The translations under genes were made by a program, and so were the position numbers. From the NCBI RefSeq assembly GCF_038594605.1, contig NZ_JBCFZM010000003.1, positions 62,001-126,000 of the forward strand: a stretch of DNA of 64,000 nt. The letters are read 5' to 3'. The notes under the pieces were generated by a model. That model was not told where the DNA came from. It worked only from the letters and a program-made list of their open reading frames with translations, and did no database searches. Positions 60,892 through 64,000 of this stretch are shown piece by piece (positions within the stretch are counted from its first letter, which is position 1; the number at the start of each line of letters is the position of its first letter). Source of the stretch: Alteriqipengyuania bathyomarina_B (GTDB lineage: Bacteria > Pseudomonadota > Alphaproteobacteria > Sphingomonadales > Sphingomonadaceae).

Positions 60892-62196
60892 ATGGCTTCG
60901 TGCCATGATGCGCCTCTGGTCGAGGGCAGCAGGCAGCGGGGGCGGGTGCTGGGGGCGCAGCAACTCATTGCGAGGTCGATCGAGGCGGGGCCGCTGCGCC
61001 TCGACCTGTTCTACCGCGATGCGGTGCTCGACGGACGTTGGCTGGCGTTGCACCCGCGCGAATTCGCGCTGCTCTGGCGGCTGGCGGAAACGCCGGGCCG
61101 CACCGTCAGCCAGCGGGCGCTGCTCGCCGATGTGTGGCGCCTGACGATCGAACCGGGGACCAACCGCATTGCCGTGCATGTCGCCCGGCTCCGGCGCAAG
61201 CTTGCGAGCGTCGATCTGGACGCGATGATCGCCACCGATGGTGCGGGCTACCGGCTCGATCCGCCGCGACTCTCGCAAACCGGGCTGGACAGTGCGGCGA
61301 CCATCGGCAACGAAGATCGCTATCTGATCGAAACGGACGAGAGGCGGGAGAGCGCGACGATGGCAACGCAGGCAGATACCCAGGCAGGCACGCAGGAAGA
61401 GGAGCGGCGGGTCGAGACCGAATTGGCCGATAATGGCGTGATGCACGTCCGCCTCAACCGGCCCGACAAGATGAACGCGCTCGACCCTGCGATGTTCGAA
61501 GCGATCATCGCTGCGGGCGAGGCCCTGATGGATCGCAAGGATGTGCGCGCGGTGGTGCTGTCGGGCGCGGGGCGCAGCTTTTGCGCCGGGCTCGACACGT
61601 CGAGCTTTGCGCGCACGCCCGACGCGAACGAGCCCAAGCTGACCGATCGCACGCATGGCGATTCGAACACCTACCAGCAGGTCGCGACCATCTGGCGAAA
61701 GCTGCCCATGCCGGTGATCGCAGCGCTGCACGGCGTATGCTTCGGCGGCGGGATGCAGATCGCCAGCGGGGCCGACATTCGCGTCGCCGCGCCCGATACG
61801 CGGATGGCGATCATGGAGATGAAGTGGGGTCTGGTGCCGGACATGGGCGGCTATCAGCTGTGGCGCGGGCTGGTGCGCGACGACGTGCTGCGCGAGCTCG
61901 TCTATACCAACCGCGAGTTCAGCGGCGAGGAATCGCTGACGCTGGGCCTGGCGACGTTCGTCTCGGACGACCCGCTCGCCCGGGCGAAGGAGATCGCGGG
62001 CACGATCGCCCAGCGCAATCCCGATGCGGTGCGCGCCGCCAAGCGCCTCCACAACCGGATGCACGACGAGACCGGTGAAGAGATGCTGATGGCCGAAAGC
62101 ATTGAGCAGGCGGGCATCATCCGTCAGCCCAACCAGATCGAGGCGGTGATGGCCGGAATGGCCAAGCGCGCGCCCGAGTTCGGGGATGCGAGCTAG
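60892..62196 (+). CDS. Winged-helix / enoyl-CoA hydratase in-frame fusion
   Basis: One uninterrupted frame joins two unrelated domains. Residues up to about 123 (counting from the ATG at 60892; a TTG at 60871 is possible) form an OmpR/PhoB-type winged helix: LHPREFALLWRLAETPGRTVSQ, VWRLTIEPGTNRIAVHVARL and GAGYRLD. A linker of ~33 residues follows, then from an internal ATG at 61360 a full crotonase of 278 residues with VRLNRPDKMNALD, the oxyanion GRSFCAGLDTSSF and HGVCFGGGMQIASGADIR. GGGAG lies before the internal ATG, so the hydratase may also be made alone. It has no receiver domain. Confidence 0.82.
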   Translation: MASCHDAPLVEGSRQRGRVLGAQQLIARSIEAGPLRLDLFYRDAVLDGRWLALHPREFALLWRLAETPGRTVSQRALLADVWRLTIEPGTNRIAVHVARLRRKLASVDLDAMIATDGAGYRLDPPRLSQTGLDSAATIGNEDRYLIETDERRESATMATQADTQAGTQEEERRVETELADNGVMHVRLNRPDKMNALDPAMFEAIIAAGEALMDRKDVRAVVLSGAGRSFCAGLDTSSFARTPDANEPKLTDRTHGDSNTYQQVATIWRKLPMPVIAALHGVCFGGGMQIASGADIRVAAPDTRMAIMEMKWGLVPDMGGYQLWRGLVRDDVLRELVYTNREFSGEESLTLGLATFVSDDPLARAKEIAGTIAQRNPDAVRAAKRLHNRMHDETGEEMLMAESIEQAGIIRQPNQIEAVMAGMAKRAPEFGDAS

Positions 62197-62289
62197 GTCC
62201 CAAGGGAACTGATCCGGGAACTCCTCCCCCTTGATGGGAAGGTTGGGTGGAGGGCTGCCAACGCCGATGGCTTGGAGCCCCCACCCCGG

Positions 62290-62310
62290 CCCCTCCCCAC
62301 GGGGGAGGGG
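62290..62310. repeat. GC-rich palindromic intergenic element
   Basis: CCCCTCCCC (62290-62298) and GGGGAGGGG (62302-62310) are perfect inverted repeats with a three-base loop, within a C/G-tract region from about 62220. It lies between the convergent crotonase and thioesterase genes. It looks like a REP-type element dispersed in this lineage (inference); a bidirectional terminator role is possible, but no T run is present. Confidence 0.5.
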
Positions 62311-62331
62311 AGATTGTGGTGCCCGGATCCG

Positions 62332-63111
62332 CTAGCCGAACACGGCCACGGCCTGCTGGCCGATCATCGCCAGCTGCCCGTCGGCGTTCCACAGGCGCAG
62401 CCGCTCGCTCGAATAGCCTGCGTCCGCATGATCGCTTGCGGTTTCGGCCAGCCACCAGCCCTCGCGCGTTTCCGCCTCGGGCTCGAGGATGTTGAGCGCC
62501 CAGTTCATCGAGCTGAGCGGGCCTTCGCGCTCCATCACGCGGATGGCGCTGGGCGCGTTGACGTCGCCGAGCAAGATAGAGCGGCTGATGGAATCGAGCC
62601 CGTCGTCGTTCTTCAGGCGAACCCACCGGCGCATCACCGGCGCTTCCTCGTGACCCCCGGCAGCTTCCGCTCGGCGAATCTCGAACTGGTGCTGGATGAA
62701 GGCCGGGCCCTTGCCAACCATCATCGGTTCGGCTTCATCGAAAGGCACCGGCGCCGGGCTGACGGGCGGGGCGCGATGCACGCCGTTGGGCTCGCGCGCC
62801 GCGCCGAACAGCCAGAGGGACGAGAGGCCGGGCTTGCCATCGACTAGCAGGTCGACGCGGACCTGCGTGACATTACGGCCCTGCCGGATCAGCTCGACCT
62901 GCGGAGTGACCTGCGCGCCCACCGGGGCGACGAATGCGACCTGGGCAGACCGCAGCGGCGGCAAATCGGGAAAGGCGCGGATCGCGGCGGTATAGGCGAC
63001 CAGCGCGCTCGCTCCGCCATAGAGCGTGCGGCCCTGCAGCCACTCCTCGGCGGGAAGGGTTACGCTCGCGCCGTCTCCGGCGATCGGTTCTAGCATTGCG
63101 GCAATCGACAT
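62332..63111 (-). CDS. TesB-like acyl-CoA thioesterase
   Basis: A 259-residue double-hotdog protein starting at the ATG at 63111; the longer upstream frame runs through a GC-rich repeat and is spurious. The first hotdog has WLQGRTLYGGASALVAYTAA and VAFVAPVGAQVTPQVEL, the second LNILEPEAETREGWWL and YSSERLRLWNADGQLAMIGQ. This matches the TesB/PaaI-like 'thioesterase family protein' group that cleaves medium- and long-chain acyl-CoA. Not in an operon. Confidence 0.9.
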   Translation of the reverse strand: MSIAAMLEPIAGDGASVTLPAEEWLQGRTLYGGASALVAYTAAIRAFPDLPPLRSAQVAFVAPVGAQVTPQVELIRQGRNVTQVRVDLLVDGKPGLSSLWLFGAAREPNGVHRAPPVSPAPVPFDEAEPMMVGKGPAFIQHQFEIRRAEAAGGHEEAPVMRRWVRLKNDDGLDSISRSILLGDVNAPSAIRVMEREGPLSSMNWALNILEPEAETREGWWLAETASDHADAGYSSERLRLWNADGQLAMIGQQAVAVFG

Positions 63112-63180
63112 GGGCAGGTCTTTAGACGAAGCTTCGTGGAAGGGAACCCGGTCGCCGCGCGCATTCGCTTCAGGGCCATG

Positions 63181-63252
63181 CCGCCCCGCCTCTCCACCCG
63201 ACCACCATAGCCTGATGGTATCATTCCTGGCCGGGTGGGGTGGCGGGGCGGG
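63181..63252. repeat. Long imperfect GC-rich inverted repeat
   Basis: CCGCCCCGCCTCTCCACCCG (from 63181) is largely complementary to the G-rich tract CGGGTGGGGTGGCGGGGCGG near 63232-63251, with a small ACCAT/ATGGT stem at the apex (63204-63219). It lies upstream of the thioesterase start. REP-like element or structured leader; no function assigned. Confidence 0.45.
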
Positions 63253-63344
63253 AGGTATGACAAAAATAGGCGCGCCACAATCCGATTGAACTGGCGGGCA
63301 TGACTCGCTAGATGCCCCGCTTCGCGCCAAGCCCGCGACAGTGG

Positions 63345-63418
63345 GGCCCGATGGCGGAGTGGTTACGCAGAGGACTGCAAATCCTTGCACGCCGGTTCGA
63401 TTCCGGCTCGGGCCTCCA
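63345..63418 (+). tRNA. tRNA-Cys (GCA)
   Basis: A 74-base cloverleaf with encoded CCA. Acceptor GGCCCGA pairs with TCGGGCC (63408-63414), discriminator T, then CCA (63416-63418). The anticodon GCA is at 63377-63379 in GGACTGCAAATCC, and the T arm is GCCGG-TTCGATT-CCGGC. All stems pair correctly. Confidence 0.97.
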
Positions 63419-63447
63419 TTTTTCTATCAGATTGCATCAAGAGCCCC

Positions 63448-63705
63448 TCATTTTTGCAGAATGAGGGACGCTCCTGGTTTGCGTAAGCTTGATAGACGAC
63501 GGGGTATCCGGACTGAAAAGCCAGGAAATATCGTGTCCTCGTCGAGGATGCGATCTCGGGTGGCCTCGTAAATGTCGGGCCCTAGCTCGACGTCGCCATA
63601 GGTCTTATGGGCAATCCTTCTAAGGGACCCGCCGATACACGTTTTCCCGCCAGATCGGTGGCGGCTCGAAGATACAAGAACCCAAAGCTTCGAGTTCCTG
63701 GTCCA
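63448..63705 (-). pseudogene. LysM-domain fragment after tRNA-Cys
   Basis: Minus-strand codons at about 63502-63633 read a LysM motif: GGSLRRIAHKTYGD, then IYEATRDRI and IFPGFSVRIP, matching G-D-S-L-x-x-I-A...I-x-x-A-N...I-x-P-G. LysM binds glycans; short LysM proteins are also common in phage tail modules. The frame is open upstream to 63882, but that part has no family character. ATG at 63705 is one possible start. I treat it as a remnant or small accessory gene. Confidence 0.4.
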
Positions 63706-63859
63706 CATGATCGTGCGTGCCGGGACGGCGAGCCTCGTCAGGGGTGGGGCTCGCCGGCCCCGTGCGACAGCGCGGCATCTAGTGAGATCCCACGTTGACT
63801 CCAATCGACTATTTGGGCGAGCGGTGCAGGTTAGATGCATTCCGAACGGGAATCGGACC

Positions 63860-64000
63860 TTGACCATAACTATAGCTGACACCTTCGACCTGATGTTCGA
63901 CTTCTCTCAGGCCGATCGAGACCGTTACGACACTCGCAAGTGGTTCCGGACACCGGCACCCTCCGACGCAGAACCAACGACCGACGAAGTCGCAGAGGAT
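63860..64000 (+). CDS. Partial ORF at right edge, unknown
   Basis: An open frame runs to the window end. Candidate starts are GTG at 63824, TTG at 63860 (giving MTITIADTFDLMFDFS) and ATG at 63893. The visible residues are acidic and aromatic, then Pro/Glu/Asp-rich. No family recognised. It lies opposite the LysM fragment in what seems to be an accessory patch behind tRNA-Cys. Confidence 0.35.
   Translation, partial: MTITIADTFDLMFDFSQADRDRYDTRKWFRTPAPSDAEPTTDEVAED

Noticed and set aside
59515..62064. 849-codon minus-strand open frame opposite the aminotransferase and crotonase genes
   Set aside because: It is Arg/His/Asp-rich shadow sequence with no domain and lies wholly antisense to two well-supported genes.
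1..64000. CRISPR arrays, rRNA operons, intact insertion sequences, prophage
   Set aside because: No regularly spaced direct repeats, rRNA sequence, complete transposase or phage structural genes were seen.

Overview
The window looks like a chromosomal segment of an alphaproteobacterium of the Sphingomonadales, most likely Erythrobacteraceae-like. The support is high-GC coding, a complete PhyR/NepR/EcfG general stress response locus, large TonB-dependent receptors, a class I PHA synthase with a phasin, and LptFG, ClpS and Fe-type SodB of alphaproteobacterial style. This assignment is inferred from gene content; no search was run.

Left third (about 1-31 kb) is accessory. It opens with a MarR regulator broken by two frameshifts, divergent from an alpha/beta hydrolase and a hotdog thioesterase. 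IS3-family debris follows. A catabolic island of about 21 kb comes next (2.8-24.2 kb). Its minus arm carries a CYP153-type P450, a 2Fe-2S ferredoxin, two acyl-CoA dehydrogenases and a TonB receptor. Its plus arm carries a GntR/FadR-type regulator, a nitronate-monooxygenase-like flavoprotein, a Coq4-like protein, a thiolase-like protein with a DUF35 partner, two more acyl-CoA dehydrogenases, an acyl-CoA ligase, a Baeyer-Villiger-type monooxygenase, an alpha/beta hydrolase and a second TonB receptor. The logic is uptake, terminal hydroxylation, CoA activation, dehydrogenation, C-C cleavage, then ketone-to-ester oxidation and hydrolysis of a hydrophobic, probably branched or cyclic, substrate. 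A NodT-EmrB-EmrA efflux operon with a truncated MarR gene and an orphan MCE protein follow. A gene-poor stretch of about 0.7 kb marks the boundary.

From 31.1 kb the content is mostly housekeeping, with one striking exception. A bacterial NLR-like STAND ATPase (DUF4062-NACHT-pentapeptide-seven WD40 blades) lies between a divergent prephenate-dehydratase-like gene and a tyrA-like dehydrogenase, and overlaps tyrA by GTGA. Then come a sulfur-handling set (BLH phosphatase, two YeeE/YedE halves), a LOG protein, an S41 peptidase, a tiny Cys-rich ORF, thiD, a DUF1272 protein, glmM, a dicarboxylate symporter, sodB and an AI-2E permease.

The stress locus (46.1-50.6 kb) encodes EcfG, NepR, an HWE histidine kinase with a CHASE sensor, PhyR and a FATGUY-type single-domain response regulator. 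EcfG-type promoters (GGAAC-N16/17-CGTT) can be read upstream of nepR, phyR and the regulator. A candidate sRNA with a C-rich loop and a strong terminator lies divergent to phyR, behind a near-consensus EcfG promoter.

The right end holds a GNAT-like protein, a fatty acid desaturase, a GNAT enzyme, lptG, lptF, clpS, a phasin, phaC, an aminotransferase, a winged-helix/crotonase in-frame fusion, a thioesterase and tRNA-Cys(GCA). A LysM remnant and a partial ORF follow the tRNA.
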